DNA from: Paenibacillus hemerocallicola
GTDB lineage: Bacteria; Bacillota; Bacilli; Paenibacillales; NBRC-103111
DNA: 64,000 bases
Direction: 5' to 3'
NCBI RefSeq assembly: GCF_006265175.1
Contig: NZ_VDCQ01000014.1
Coordinates: forward strand, 1 to 64,000
Position numbers and translations under genes: made by a program. The notes under the pieces are model-generated. The model was not told where the DNA came from. It worked only from the letters and a program-made list of their open reading frames with translations, and ran no database searches. Below, piece by piece: positions 34,863 to 44,197 of this stretch (position 1 is its first letter; every line of letters starts with the position of its first letter).

Positions 34863-34922
34863 AGACGTTCGACTGCCGCTCCACAAATTGTTATAGGGCA
34901 CGATTCGATTCAATCGGGTCAA
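34863..34922. repeat. 60-bp repeat shared with 51275-51334
   Basis: The 60 bases match 51275-51334 at 51 positions by my count. Both ends share TTCGATTCAATCGGGTCAA. One strand reads APQIVIGHDSIQSGQ here and APQFVIGHASIQSGQ there, but neither lies in an intact gene. The surrounding 34700-35088 contains no other gene; AGAGCC...GGGCTCT near 35020-35062 is a likely terminator for the AraC gene on the minus strand. Confidence 0.6.
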
Positions 34923-35088
34923 CAGAAAGTAAACATATGCGCACAAGGAACCGTCCGGCGTAAGTTTTGGATGGTTTTTCTTTTTGACATTTCGATTGTC
35001 CCGCATGGAAACAGAGAGCCTTTCGATCCACTATAGGTGGAAGGAAGGGCTCTTTGTTTGGTTTGTGGGGCGTGCGTTTGCGTGCGTG

Positions 35089-35925
35089 CTACGTTCGTTT
35101 GTCGAATTCCCGGTACGAGGTCGGAGACACGCCGCTGTGATGCTTGAAAAATTTCGTGAAGTAATCCGGCAATATCCCGATTCTATCGGCAATTTTATTC
35201 ATGCTGAGATTCGTCGTGCGCAGCAGCGAGCAAGCGCGGTCGTAGCGCAGCTTGGCGATATATTGCATGGGCGAGAAGCCGGTCATCGATTTGAAAACCG
35301 AGATGAAATAACGCGGGTGAAAATGGGCGAGCTTCGCAAGCTCATCGACGGACAGCTTATGAGACAGTCTCAATTGCATATATTCCAACACCCGCGTAAT
35401 GCTCTGGACGTCCCGATGACCGGCGTCGTTGATTATCCGCGCAGGACTGTTTTCGATGACATAGCACAACAACTGCGCCAGCGTTGTTTTGGCGCGCAGA
35501 ATCGAGGTCATTTCGTGGCCGGTATACGACTCGTTCAAATGCTGGAATTGCTCCTCGATGAGGACGTGGTCGTCCACCTCAATGATGGGCGAGATGGAGA
35601 GCAGGTCGAACAGCCGGTTGTCTCCAATCAAGGAGGTAAAGTGGCAGTAATATTTGCCGAACACCTCCCCGTCATAGGACGAAGCCGAAATGATCGAGCC
35701 TGCAGGAAGAAGCACGAGCTGTCCGGCCGTAGGTACGAGGATCGAACCGTCGATCCATATTTTGCATCTTCCGGATACCATGTAATACAGCAAGTTGTAT
35801 TCGAGTTTCAGATTGGAATGACTCCACTCGGCACCGAGCGTCCGAAAAGAAGACCGCAAAATCGCGGTTTGTACATTGGCAAGATAATTGGAAAAATTCC
35901 GCTGCTGCGCTTGTGTACGCTGCAT
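35089..35925 (-). CDS. AraC-family transcriptional regulator
   Basis: A 278-aa regulator with a degenerate N-terminal cupin (NLLYYMVSGRCKIWIDGSIL, GQLVLLPAGSIISASSY) and a C-terminal double helix-turn-helix (LSVDELAKLAHFHPRYFISV, MNKIADRIGILPDYFTKFF). GAAGGGGGAA precedes the ATG. It is transcribed away from the Gfo/Idh operon at 36201 across a 275-base intergenic region, the standard place for an AraC activator of a divergent sugar operon. Confidence 0.9.
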   Translation of the reverse strand: MQRTQAQQRNFSNYLANVQTAILRSSFRTLGAEWSHSNLKLEYNLLYYMVSGRCKIWIDGSILVPTAGQLVLLPAGSIISASSYDGEVFGKYYCHFTSLIGDNRLFDLLSISPIIEVDDHVLIEEQFQHLNESYTGHEMTSILRAKTTLAQLLCYVIENSPARIINDAGHRDVQSITRVLEYMQLRLSHKLSVDELAKLAHFHPRYFISVFKSMTGFSPMQYIAKLRYDRACSLLRTTNLSMNKIADRIGILPDYFTKFFKHHSGVSPTSYREFDKRT

Positions 35926-36200
35926 CCATCGTTCCCCCTTCCGCCATTTTCGAGCTGTGCAGGTTTTAGTGCGTATTCTGTTTTATCGTGCGGTCGATGG
36001 GTCGCATCTCGTTCCAGCGCATAGGTCGTTCTGTGTTTGATTATACATGGCTTTACTCCGGCTGCGAATAGCGGCGTCTTGGTTACGGCTGGAAACTGAG
36101 TTTTTTACTGATAAGGCCTGATTGTTTTCCATTCCGATTCCTGCCCGGATTCTTAGAATGAATAGTAGACCAAAACGAAAGAGTGAAAGGAACTCAACAT

Positions 36201-37427
36201 ATGACCAAACGAGTCCGATTGGCTATTGTCGGCGGGAACCGGGGATTTGCCTACTACAAGTCTTGCGACCTCCTGTCCGACCTTGTCGAAGTAAGCGCCA
36301 TATGCGATCTGAATGAAGACGTTTTCGCCAAATGGAAGCAGCATTACCCCGACATCCGTACGTTTACAAGCTTTGATCGGCTGCTGGCGGACGACCGCAT
36401 CGACGCCGTGCTGCTGGCCACCCCGATGGAGCTTCATGCGAGCCAATCCATTCATGCGATGCGCGCCGGCAAACATGTGCTGTGCGAGGTAGCGTCCGCT
36501 CAGACAATCGACGAATGCTTGGAGCTTGTCCGGACGGTGGAGCAAACCGGTGCGGTGTACATGCTGGCAGAAAACTTTTGCTACACAAGAAAAAACTTGA
36601 TGGTGCGGCATATGGCCGAGAGCGGCGTGTTTGGCGAACTGACGCACGCGGAGTGCGGCTATATCCATGACGTTCGAACGGCTACGCACGATACCCAGGG
36701 CCAATTGAAATGGAGAGGGGACATGATGCGCAAATTCAACGGCAACAACTACCCGACCCATTCGCTCGGGCCGGTCTCACAGTGGCTTGGCATCAACCGC
36801 GGCGATGCGTTCGATTATATGACAACGATCGTATCGAAGCCTGCGGCGCAAAGCGACTATTTCCGGGAGCTGTTCGGTCCGGACCATCCGGGGGCGAGCA
36901 TGGATTACTGGCAGCAGGGCGACTCTTGCTTGTCGCTCATCCGCACGAAACAAGGCGCCGTCATCTATTTGCGCAACGACTTCTCGTCGCCGCGTCCGTT
37001 CAACTATTTGGCCTACGAGCTGCAAGGGACGAAGGGGGCGTTTGTATCCGGCCGAGATACCGTCGAAGAGCCGCTCGTCTGGCTTGACGGCAGAGGTCCC
37101 GGAAAATCGTATCAAGGCAACATCTCATGGTCGAAGCTGTCGGACTATGAGTATCTGTATGAGCATCCGTGGTGGCAAAGCGAGACGGATCGGGAACGCG
37201 CCGTACAGGCGGCCCGGTTTGGCGACTACTTCGTGATGAAGGAGTTTGTTGCCGCGATTATGGAGAAGCGGCAGCCTGATTTCGATGTATACGATGCTGT
37301 CGCCGTCAGCGCGGTGATGCCTTTGTCGGCCCAATCCGCGGCACAGAACGGCAGTCCGGTTTCCTTTCCGGATTTCGCCAAACACAAACCGTCGACACAG
37401 ACGCACAAAGAGAGGGAACGTGTATGA
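36201..37427 (+). CDS. Gfo/Idh/MocA-family NAD(P)-dependent oxidoreductase
   Basis: A 408-aa cytosolic enzyme. The Rossmann N-terminus RLAIVGGNRGFAYY (about 6-19) is slightly unusual (GGNRG), followed by AICDLNEDVFAKW and the family motif AGKHVLCEVASAQTIDECLE with the EV in place of the common EKP lysine motif. The C-terminal alpha/beta domain includes NGNNYPTHSLGPVSQWLGI, found in GH109-like and inositol-type members. Start 36201 has GAAAGGA upstream. The stop overlaps the isomerase gene (ATGA). It probably oxidises or epimerises a sugar derivative, perhaps as a redox-neutral glycosidase. Confidence 0.87.
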   Translation: MTKRVRLAIVGGNRGFAYYKSCDLLSDLVEVSAICDLNEDVFAKWKQHYPDIRTFTSFDRLLADDRIDAVLLATPMELHASQSIHAMRAGKHVLCEVASAQTIDECLELVRTVEQTGAVYMLAENFCYTRKNLMVRHMAESGVFGELTHAECGYIHDVRTATHDTQGQLKWRGDMMRKFNGNNYPTHSLGPVSQWLGINRGDAFDYMTTIVSKPAAQSDYFRELFGPDHPGASMDYWQQGDSCLSLIRTKQGAVIYLRNDFSSPRPFNYLAYELQGTKGAFVSGRDTVEEPLVWLDGRGPGKSYQGNISWSKLSDYEYLYEHPWWQSETDRERAVQAARFGDYFVMKEFVAAIMEKRQPDFDVYDAVAVSAVMPLSAQSAAQNGSPVSFPDFAKHKPSTQTHKERERV

Positions 37428-38296
37428 AGCTGGGAATCAGTCTGTACTGTCTAAAGGGCGCCATCGTCGCCAACCAAATGACCGTTCTCGAAGCGATCGA
37501 CTGGATCGCGGAGGCGGGGGCAGCGCATGTCGAAATCGTCCCGGTCAGTTTCGACTTGCTGGAGCAGCCGGAGCTTGCCGACGCGATTCGGGACAGAGCG
37601 CGGCAAGCGGGGATCGACGTATCGAACTACTGCGTCTCCGCCAATTTCGTGACGGCCGACGCGGCGGAGTACGAGCGGATGATCGAGCGCGTGAAGCGGC
37701 ATGTCGACGTGACGGCCCGGCTTGGCGCCAAACGTATGCGGCATGACGTCGCCTCGCGGCCGATCGGGGACATTTCCTTGCGCAACTTTCAGCGCGATCT
37801 TCCCAGGCTGGTCGAAGCGTGCCGCACCATTGCCGATTACGCGGCTGGCTACGGCATTACGACAAGCGTTGAAAATCATGGCTACTACATGCAGGCGAGC
37901 GAACGCGTTCAGCAGTTGATCGTGGAAGTGGACCGCGACAATTATCGCGCGACGCTCGATATCGGCAACTTTCTCTGTGTCGATGAGCAGCCGTTGATCG
38001 CCGTCCAACGAAACATCCATCTGGCGTCGATGATCCATCTGAAAGATTTTTATGTGCGCACGCCGGACAGAAGTCCGGGCCTATCGTGCCCGGGCTGGAT
38101 TCCGACGGCCGGAGGCAACCAGTTGCGCGGCGCGATATTGGGGCAAGGCGATATCCACATTCGAGATGTGCTGCGCGTGATCAAACACGCAGGCTACGAC
38201 GGCTACTTGTCGCTCGAGTTCGAAGGCATGGAGGAGTGCCGCAATGCGACGAAGCTAGGGTTCTCGTACGCCAAGCGCGTCTGGGAGGAATTGTAG
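37424..38296 (+). CDS. Sugar phosphate isomerase/epimerase (AP-endonuclease-2 TIM barrel)
   Basis: A 290-aa TIM-barrel enzyme of the IolE/xylose-isomerase-like family. Likely metal ligands are in SVENHGYY (Glu), ATLDIGNFL (Asp), MIHLKDF (His) and LSLEFEGME (Glu). The ATG overlaps the stop of the oxidoreductase gene, so the two are translationally coupled and probably act in sequence on the same sugar. Exact substrate unknown. Confidence 0.85.
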   Translation: MKLGISLYCLKGAIVANQMTVLEAIDWIAEAGAAHVEIVPVSFDLLEQPELADAIRDRARQAGIDVSNYCVSANFVTADAAEYERMIERVKRHVDVTARLGAKRMRHDVASRPIGDISLRNFQRDLPRLVEACRTIADYAAGYGITTSVENHGYYMQASERVQQLIVEVDRDNYRATLDIGNFLCVDEQPLIAVQRNIHLASMIHLKDFYVRTPDRSPGLSCPGWIPTAGGNQLRGAILGQGDIHIRDVLRVIKHAGYDGYLSLEFEGMEECRNATKLGFSYAKRVWEEL

Positions 38297-38450
38297 AACG
38301 CCCTGCTGACGACGGCCGGGCGGCAGTTTCCCGGTGAAAGAGACGATATAACCGGATGGAACGGAGGTGATGCTCCCGGAAGGGGACGCCAGTGAACAAG
38401 CGGATGGAGAAGAGAGAAGCTCACTACTACAACCGACAGGAGGAGTAGGG

Positions 38451-40739
38451 ATGCACAAAACATCATTCGCCATCATAATGTCTCTGATACTGATGATTAC
38501 GATCCAGGGGAGTGCGCTTGCAACGCCATCTTCCGCAGAAGGGAAGGGAAAGCAGGTCATGCTGGCCAACAACGGGAACGCCAAGTACGGCATCTTCGTC
38601 CGTTCCGATGCCACTGAGATGGACAAGCACGCCGCACAGGAACTGACCACCTATTTGACGCAGGTAACCGGAGCAGCGTTTCAGATATTCGAAGGCACCA
38701 CCCCGCCGGGCGGACCGATGATCGTGGTCGGCAGAAGCGCGCTGACGGAAAGCCTGGTACCGGAGCTGACCGGACAATCGCTTGGGGAAGACGGCTTTGT
38801 CATCGCCGCAGCGCAGCGGTATCTCATGATCGCAGGGAGTCATCCGCGCGGCACAATGTACGGCGTGAACTATTTTCTGGATACGTATGTTGGGGTAAAA
38901 TGGTATTCCCCATCCTATACTTTCGTGCCAACGTTTCCGAAACTGAAAGTGTGCATCCATTACGACGTGCAGGTGCCGCGCTTTCAATACCGCGAAATGT
39001 ACGTGAATGACGGCAGCAATGAACAGTACCGCGCCTATAACTTATTGAACGGAAAATACCGCGACCGGCACACGCACGTGCCGCAGTCGGAGCCGGAGCT
39101 GAATAGCTGGTCCACGTATTGGCCATATGATGTCCACAACTTCAAGAAGATCGTGCCGCAGACGAGTTATCACTACGGCAACCAATTGCTGGCGATGGAT
39201 GAAAACGTTCGCAGTACCGCGGCAGCCAACTTGATCAGTCGTGTGACCCAACACGTGTATGAAGGAAAAGATGCCTCCTACGGGTTCAGCCAGGAGGATA
39301 CGACATGGAACCCTGATCCGGATAGTCTGGCGTTCGCCGCCCTGCATGGAGGCACGCTGGCCGCGCCGATTATGGATATGGTCGGGGACGTTGCAACGCG
39401 AGTCAAGGCGGCGATCCCGAATGCCCGCATTGGAACGCTCGCTTACATGTTTACCGAAAAGGCGCCAACGAACATGACATTGCCGGACAATGTCGTCGTG
39501 ACGTTCGCTCCGATTGATAAAGATCACGGCCGCGCATTGAACGATCCGAAAAACGGCTTGTCGAAGCAAAATGTGGAACAATGGGCACAAATAACGGATC
39601 ATATTCTGGTGTGGGACTACCTGATCGACTTCTTGGGCGGCGGATATGTAATGCCATATCCGAGTGTATATGCCATGGGGGAAACGATTCAATTTTTGGC
39701 GGATATTCCTTCGGTCAAAGGATACTTCGGCCAACATATGGCAGGGCTGACTGCTCCGATCAGTATCGGGCTGGCCGATCTGCGTGCATGGGTCGGCGCC
39801 AAACTGCTCTGGAACCCGGATCAGGATTACCACGAGCTCATCGATGAGTTTGTCAACGGGTACTACGGTGAAGCCGCCCCGTATATGAGCCAGTATATCG
39901 ATCTGCTTCATCAAGCGTTTGCCCAAAGCGACGACAAATTGACGATTACGACACCGATCACATCCTCGTTCCTTTCATTTGACCTGATGCGCCAGGCCGA
40001 TGACTTGTTTGCGCAGGCTGTTGCCGCGACGACCAATCCGGTCCATTTGCAGCATGTGCAGCGGACACGTACGGAGGTTGACTACACGATTCTGATGCAG
40101 TATGTTGATTACCTGATCGAGGCACAACGGCGCAGTATCGTCTGGGACCCCGATTACGACAACCGGTACGCCAGATTCAAAACCTACACAACAGATGTGA
40201 TCAATTACAAGAGCAAAGGGACGATGGCGTCACTGTATCAGTTGATCGATGTTCGCCGGACGTTGCCGACTGCCCCGGGTTTTGTCAGCACGCTGCCTTA
40301 TTCAGATTGGCTGGACTTCCAGGACCATCGGTTCCGGCTGTATGAACCCGCAGGGACGACTCTCGTCAATGATGTCAAAGCATCGGACAATGCCGCAGCG
40401 AGAGTCAAAGGCAGCACGAATCAATGGGCGATTCAACTGCACGATACCGAGCTGCCGCGCGAAGGCAGATGGAATCTGTTCGCCAGCGTTCGCATCGATC
40501 CCGGTACGGGCTCATCCGGAGTCGCTGCGATGAATTACGGTTTCATTTCGGCCGCAGGCGGAGGCCGGGCGTCGATCGACTACGGACTGTTGGCGGACGG
40601 CGAGTATCATTTCATGGCATTGCCGTGGACATACGAGTACAATCCGAATGAGTCGAACCGTTACTATTGGTTTGCGCCGCCCAATTCCACTGCCATTCAA
40701 AATCTGTATATCGACCGGATTATCGCGGTCAGACAGTGA
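38451..40739 (+). CDS. Secreted DUF4838 protein (alpha-glucuronidase-like N-terminal domain)
   Basis: A 762-aa exported protein. A signal peptide (HKTSFAIIMSLILMITIQGS, cut near ALA) is followed by a GH67-N-like beta/alpha domain (DKHAAQELTTYLTQVTGAAF, MIVVGRSAL, MYGVNYFLDTYVGVKWYSP) and the DUF4838 catalytic-like barrel (GFSQEDTTW, YFGQHMAGLTAP, GAKLLWNPDQDYHELIDEFV). A beta-sandwich is expected at 630-762. The family occurs in polysaccharide-utilisation loci; its reaction is not established. CAGGAGGAG fixes the start at 38451. It stands between the intracellular sugar enzymes and a binding lipoprotein. Confidence 0.82.
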   Translation: MHKTSFAIIMSLILMITIQGSALATPSSAEGKGKQVMLANNGNAKYGIFVRSDATEMDKHAAQELTTYLTQVTGAAFQIFEGTTPPGGPMIVVGRSALTESLVPELTGQSLGEDGFVIAAAQRYLMIAGSHPRGTMYGVNYFLDTYVGVKWYSPSYTFVPTFPKLKVCIHYDVQVPRFQYREMYVNDGSNEQYRAYNLLNGKYRDRHTHVPQSEPELNSWSTYWPYDVHNFKKIVPQTSYHYGNQLLAMDENVRSTAAANLISRVTQHVYEGKDASYGFSQEDTTWNPDPDSLAFAALHGGTLAAPIMDMVGDVATRVKAAIPNARIGTLAYMFTEKAPTNMTLPDNVVVTFAPIDKDHGRALNDPKNGLSKQNVEQWAQITDHILVWDYLIDFLGGGYVMPYPSVYAMGETIQFLADIPSVKGYFGQHMAGLTAPISIGLADLRAWVGAKLLWNPDQDYHELIDEFVNGYYGEAAPYMSQYIDLLHQAFAQSDDKLTITTPITSSFLSFDLMRQADDLFAQAVAATTNPVHLQHVQRTRTEVDYTILMQYVDYLIEAQRRSIVWDPDYDNRYARFKTYTTDVINYKSKGTMASLYQLIDVRRTLPTAPGFVSTLPYSDWLDFQDHRFRLYEPAGTTLVNDVKASDNAAARVKGSTNQWAIQLHDTELPREGRWNLFASVRIDPGTGSSGVAAMNYGFISAAGGGRASIDYGLLADGEYHFMALPWTYEYNPNESNRYYWFAPPNSTAIQNLYIDRIIAVRQ

Positions 40740-40769
40740 ATGATCTCGGGTAACAGCTAAGTATCGGTC

Positions 40770-40783
40770 TGCAAACGCTGTCA
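40770..40783 (+). promoter_or_regulatory. CcpA cre-like site
   Basis: TGCAAACGCTGTCA matches the cre core TGNAANCGNWNNCA in the 84-base gap before the solute-binding protein gene. It suggests glucose repression of that gene separately from the upstream operon. Confidence 0.5.
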
Positions 40784-40823
40784 TTTCCATGGAGTGTTCT
40801 TATTATAGAGGGGGAAAAGTACG

Positions 40824-42164
40824 ATGAAACGAAGAAAGCACGTTTATTGGCTGGCAGGTTGTTTGCTGGCGCAGGCAGCGTTGGCCGGCTGCACAAGTGG
40901 AGGAACAATCGGCAAAGAGGGAAACGAACAGCCGCCCCAGGGCGGGAAGCCCGTCATCTCCAATGAACCGGTTACGCTTGCTTTTAAAATGAATGTAGGG
41001 TCAATCACGTCCCAAGAAGGATTTATGACGGTCTTCGGCGATAAAATCAAGGAGAAGTTTCCGCACGTGACCCCGGTCTTCGTCCCGTCGGACGTTACGC
41101 TCAAGACGATCCTCGAAACGGGTCAGCAACTGGATATTTATTACGACTCGTATGCGAATACGCCAACGAACCTGCTGCAGAATGGGCTTCAGACCGATCT
41201 GACCAGTCTGATCAAGCAGTTCAACTACGACGTGTCTCCGCTGGAGAAAACGTCGGTGGAAGCGCAGCGCCAACTGGCAAACGGGGGCATGTACGGTCTG
41301 CCGGTTTCGATCGATTCGGTCGCCCTGATTTACAACAAGGGCCTGTTCAATCAATTCGGCATCCCGTATCCGAAAGACAACATGACGATGGACGAGTTGT
41401 ACGATGTAACCCGCAAGATGAGCCGTGTCGTCGACGGCGTCAACTATTACGGCTTCGGGACATCGCTCGGTCCCGTCCTGGCGCTTGATCCGCTTGCGCC
41501 GCTGTTTGTGGACCCGACGACAAACAAGGGGAACTTTTCGTCCGAGACGTTCAAGCGATCGTTCCAATCGTTGACCGGTCTGTTCCGCATCCCGAACAAT
41601 GAGTACGAGAAAACGACGCTGAACTACTCTGCCCATCTGAAGATGTTCAGCGAACAGCGGCTCGCGATGCTGCTTGGACCGAATGCGTTGGGCACACGGT
41701 ATTTCGCAGACAAAGACAAGACGCTGGATTGGGATTTGACCACGTACCCGACCTACAAGGAAGCAGCAAAGACGGGGCCGCAAAATGCGCCCGGCTACTT
41801 CTACGTGACATCGAACAGCAAGCACAAGGAAGCGGCGTTCCAGGTGGCCGCACTCGTCACATCGCCCGAATTCCAGAAGCATCTGGCGCGCAAAGGGTAT
41901 GTGCCCGCGCTGCAAAAGCCGGAGATCATCAGCGAATTCGGCAAGGAGCTTCCATTCCTGAAAGACAAACATGTGCAAGCCCTGTTCACAACGAATCCGG
42001 CGCCGATTGCCAAGCTGACCCCTTACCAGGCTATCGCCTTGGCGGAAGTGCAGACGGCCTTGACCGACGTCCAGTTCAGCGGGAAGGACGTAAACACCGT
42101 TCTGCGTGAAACGGACGAACGGATCAATCAGAAAATTGCCGCGGAACTTGCCAAGAGCAAATAG
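40824..42164 (+). CDS. Family-1 extracellular solute-binding lipoprotein
   Basis: A 446-aa lipoprotein with signal MKRRKHVYWLAGCLLAQAAL and lipobox LAGC, then a Gly/Pro-rich linker. The sugar-binding fold is visible in IYYDSYANTPTNLLQNGL, LIYNKGLFNQFGIPYPKDNM and the ending VNTVLRETDERINQKIAAEL. AGAGGGGG precedes the ATG and a cre-like site lies upstream. It follows the DUF4838 gene and would capture the oligosaccharide released outside the cell. No permease genes follow. Confidence 0.9.
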   Translation: MKRRKHVYWLAGCLLAQAALAGCTSGGTIGKEGNEQPPQGGKPVISNEPVTLAFKMNVGSITSQEGFMTVFGDKIKEKFPHVTPVFVPSDVTLKTILETGQQLDIYYDSYANTPTNLLQNGLQTDLTSLIKQFNYDVSPLEKTSVEAQRQLANGGMYGLPVSIDSVALIYNKGLFNQFGIPYPKDNMTMDELYDVTRKMSRVVDGVNYYGFGTSLGPVLALDPLAPLFVDPTTNKGNFSSETFKRSFQSLTGLFRIPNNEYEKTTLNYSAHLKMFSEQRLAMLLGPNALGTRYFADKDKTLDWDLTTYPTYKEAAKTGPQNAPGYFYVTSNSKHKEAAFQVAALVTSPEFQKHLARKGYVPALQKPEIISEFGKELPFLKDKHVQALFTTNPAPIAKLTPYQAIALAEVQTALTDVQFSGKDVNTVLRETDERINQKIAAELAKSK

Positions 42165-42327
42165 GAAGCTGTTGTCAGCAGGAAGGGATGGAGACAGAAT
42201 CGATGTAACGAACGCATGATGTCGTCTATGAACAAGCGCGAATCTTGGCGGCGCCCGATCGGGCGCTGCCGGGACAAAAGCGGGTTCCGGCAGGCTGGTC
42301 GGCCGTCCCGATTGGAAATGCAGGGTA

Positions 42328-42507
42328 CGAATTGAAACTTGGATTGCGCTGCAGCGTTCCCCTTATGCTGCCGAACTGGCTGGCATGGAGGAACTGACGG
42401 CCGAATTCCGGCGCATCGCTGACGTTGTCGTATCCCTGCGCGAGCCGGAGGGACTGTGGTCCTGCGTCCGTACGGACGGAGAAAAAGCAGGGGGCATATC
42501 CAAATAA
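42328..42507 (+). pseudogene. Possible GH88/GH105 unsaturated-uronyl hydrolase fragment
   Basis: The frame reads WIALQRSPYAAELAGMEELT, then FRRIADVVVSLREPEGLWS, before a TAA at 42505. Spacing of W, FRRIA and the DGLW-like EGLWS resembles the (alpha/alpha)6 barrel of GH88/105. There is no start codon, ribosome-binding site or remaining domain. The assignment rests on a short similarity. The imperfect palindrome GGCGGCGCCC/GGGCGCTGCC lies at 42247-42270. Confidence 0.3.
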
Positions 42508-42708
42508 AGGCTGAGTTCGTCATTGATGACGCGCATTGTGCATTACAATACATTACTAAATACAAACAACCGATCCTGTTCAGGGCCGGTTATTTGCATT
42601 TAAAGCCATCCAAGGCAAGGAATTGCGGATGATCTCTTACTTTCGAAGTAATGATTATGGCAAATCGCTATAATTTACATTCATTGGCGGTACTTCTTCT
42701 GTAAAGTA

Positions 42709-42975
42709 TCATGTGCTAATCTCCCAAAGTGCCGCAGCAGCAATGCCGGCTTCCGCAATTCCTTTGAAATGAGGAACAGAACCTAAGATCGAATAAGCTG
42801 CCAAGGCAAAAATCAGTACGGGAAGAGAGTGTGAAATCGTTCGAGGGGAGCCAAGTCGATTCGCTGAATACCCTCCCGGACTAACGCCGATAAAGTTTGC
42901 AATACCTGCTATAAGAAGGACGAGACTGATTGTTTCTTCTGCAGCTCCCAGTCCGACGAAAATTTCCGCGATATA
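42709..42975 (-). pseudogene. Major-facilitator transporter, internal fragment
   Basis: The minus strand reads GLGAAEETISLVLLIAGIAN and FIGVSPGGYSANRLGSPRTI, i.e. transmembrane helix 2, the motif-A loop (GGxxxNRLG) and helix 3 of an MFS drug-efflux protein, then LPVLIFALAAYSILG and EAGIAAAALWEIST before a stop. Earlier and later helices are missing. No other gene is visible in 42510-43110. Confidence 0.65.
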
Positions 42976-43114
42976 CGTTTATACAGAAAAGATCCCGATT
43001 CCCCATGCAAGGCGGCGAATACCGGTGTTCAGTCCGTGCGGGCGTTGCGCTGAATGGAAAGTAAACACTTGCTCGATTCAAATTGCTTGATTGCGCATCG
43101 ATATGAAAAACGGC

Positions 43115-43145
43115 TTGACAGTGGAGTCAACTCTAATGTTAATTT
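43115..43145 (+). promoter_or_regulatory. MerR-type promoter with 19-bp spacer
   Basis: TTGACA (43115-43120) and TAATTT (43140-43145) are 19 bp apart, with GTGGAGTCAACTCTAAT between them holding the dyad GAGT/ACTC. This is the classic MerR operator layout. The -10 is only six bases before the ATG, so the transcript may be nearly leaderless. Confidence 0.7.
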
Positions 43146-43151
43146 GTATTC

Positions 43152-43625
43152 ATGGATAAACTTTATTCTATACAAGAGGTTTCGCGGTTACTTGGGATGC
43201 CGAAGGATACCCTTCGGTACTATGATCGGATTGGAATCGTATCCCCGTCCCGGGAAGACAATCGGTACCGCAGGTATTCGAAGGACGACCTCATCGACTT
43301 GATGAATATTCAAATCATGCAGTATGCTGACTTTTCTCTGGACGAAATCAGGGGGAAGTTTGGTTTCCACAGGATGGAAAATATAACCCCCGCTTATTGC
43401 GAAGAGATTGCTGCGTTCCTCGATGCCAAGAATGCAGAAACGCGCAAGAAGATTGCCCATTTGGAAAAGGTCAGCCGGCTGCTCAACGTAGCAGCCGAAA
43501 CGCTAAGAGACTTTAATCATGAAAGCGACCAACGGTTGGCAGAGATCGTTCGCGAGATTTACCAGGATATCCGAAAGACTGAACAGGGAATATACGAGGA
43601 GGAATGTAATGAACATAAAGGTTAA
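43152..43625 (+). CDS. MerR-family transcriptional regulator
   Basis: A 157-aa regulator. The winged helix (YSIQEVSRLLGMPKDTLRYY, GIVSPSREDNRYRRYSKDD) is followed by a long dimerisation coiled coil (about 85-130). Length and the lack of metal-site cysteines fit the YfmP/YyaN-like group that senses redox or organic ligands. There is no Shine-Dalgarno sequence before the ATG, and the promoter position suggests leaderless translation. Its 3' end overlaps the start of the membrane-protein gene at 43609, which is its likely target. Confidence 0.85.
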   Translation: MDKLYSIQEVSRLLGMPKDTLRYYDRIGIVSPSREDNRYRRYSKDDLIDLMNIQIMQYADFSLDEIRGKFGFHRMENITPAYCEEIAAFLDAKNAETRKKIAHLEKVSRLLNVAAETLRDFNHESDQRLAEIVREIYQDIRKTEQGIYEEECNEHKG

Positions 43626-44061
43626 GAATTTTTAATATCTGATTGCAGGACTTCTTGCGATGCTGTTTGCCGTCACGCACGCATGGAGCGGGCAATCCGC
43701 TGTGCTGCCGACGCTCGACGGCAGGGCGGTATCCATGGATACCCGGACGGTACTCACGTATGTCTGGCACATCATCACGGTGGAAAATCTGGTCTTCGGA
43801 TTCGCATTCATTTTCATGTCATTGCAAAGTGAGCAATCGAAAGTCCAGTTTGTCGCATGGATGATCGTGTCGATTCTGATCTTCCGACTGATGGTCATTC
43901 TTGGCGTAACGGCATTTCATGATGTTTCGGCACTTACGGATACGTTAATCGATTCTAGTGCCATCGTAATCTATGTCGCCCTCATCATACTGGGCACAAG
44001 AATGAAGAAAAAACAGTACGGTGGTCAGCCGCCACAGTCCAACACCGGGAAGTGGCAGTGA
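43609..44061 (+). pseudogene. Four-helix membrane protein with a stop at codon 9
   Basis: GAGGAGG and an ATG at 43609 (overlapping the MerR end) start MNIKVKNF, then TAA at 43633, and the same frame continues YLIAGLLAMLFAVTHAWSGQ to a stop at 44061. The protein would have 150 residues with four membrane segments (LIAGLLAMLFAV; VENLVFGFAFIFM; FVAWMIVSILIFRLMVIL; SAIVIYVALIILG). Restart at ATG 43660 could yield a version lacking part of helix 1. The family (small membrane proteins in MerR operons) has no known function. The stop may be real decay or a base error. Confidence 0.7.
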
Positions 44062-44116
44062 AACTGACCAAGTTGGGAGAGCGCAACGCTGGCAGCGATG
44101 AGGATAATAGCTTAAT

Positions 44117-44150
44117 AACGGCTGCCGGCATCGATTGGCAGCCGTTTTAC
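44117..44150 (+). terminator. Terminator after the MerR/membrane-protein operon
   Basis: AACGGCTGCC (44117-44126) pairs perfectly with GGCAGCCGTT (44137-44146), followed by TT. Confidence 0.8.
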
Positions 44151-44197
44151 GCTAACGGGAGTTTAAGACAATTAATGGTAAAGAGGAGGAAGAAAGC

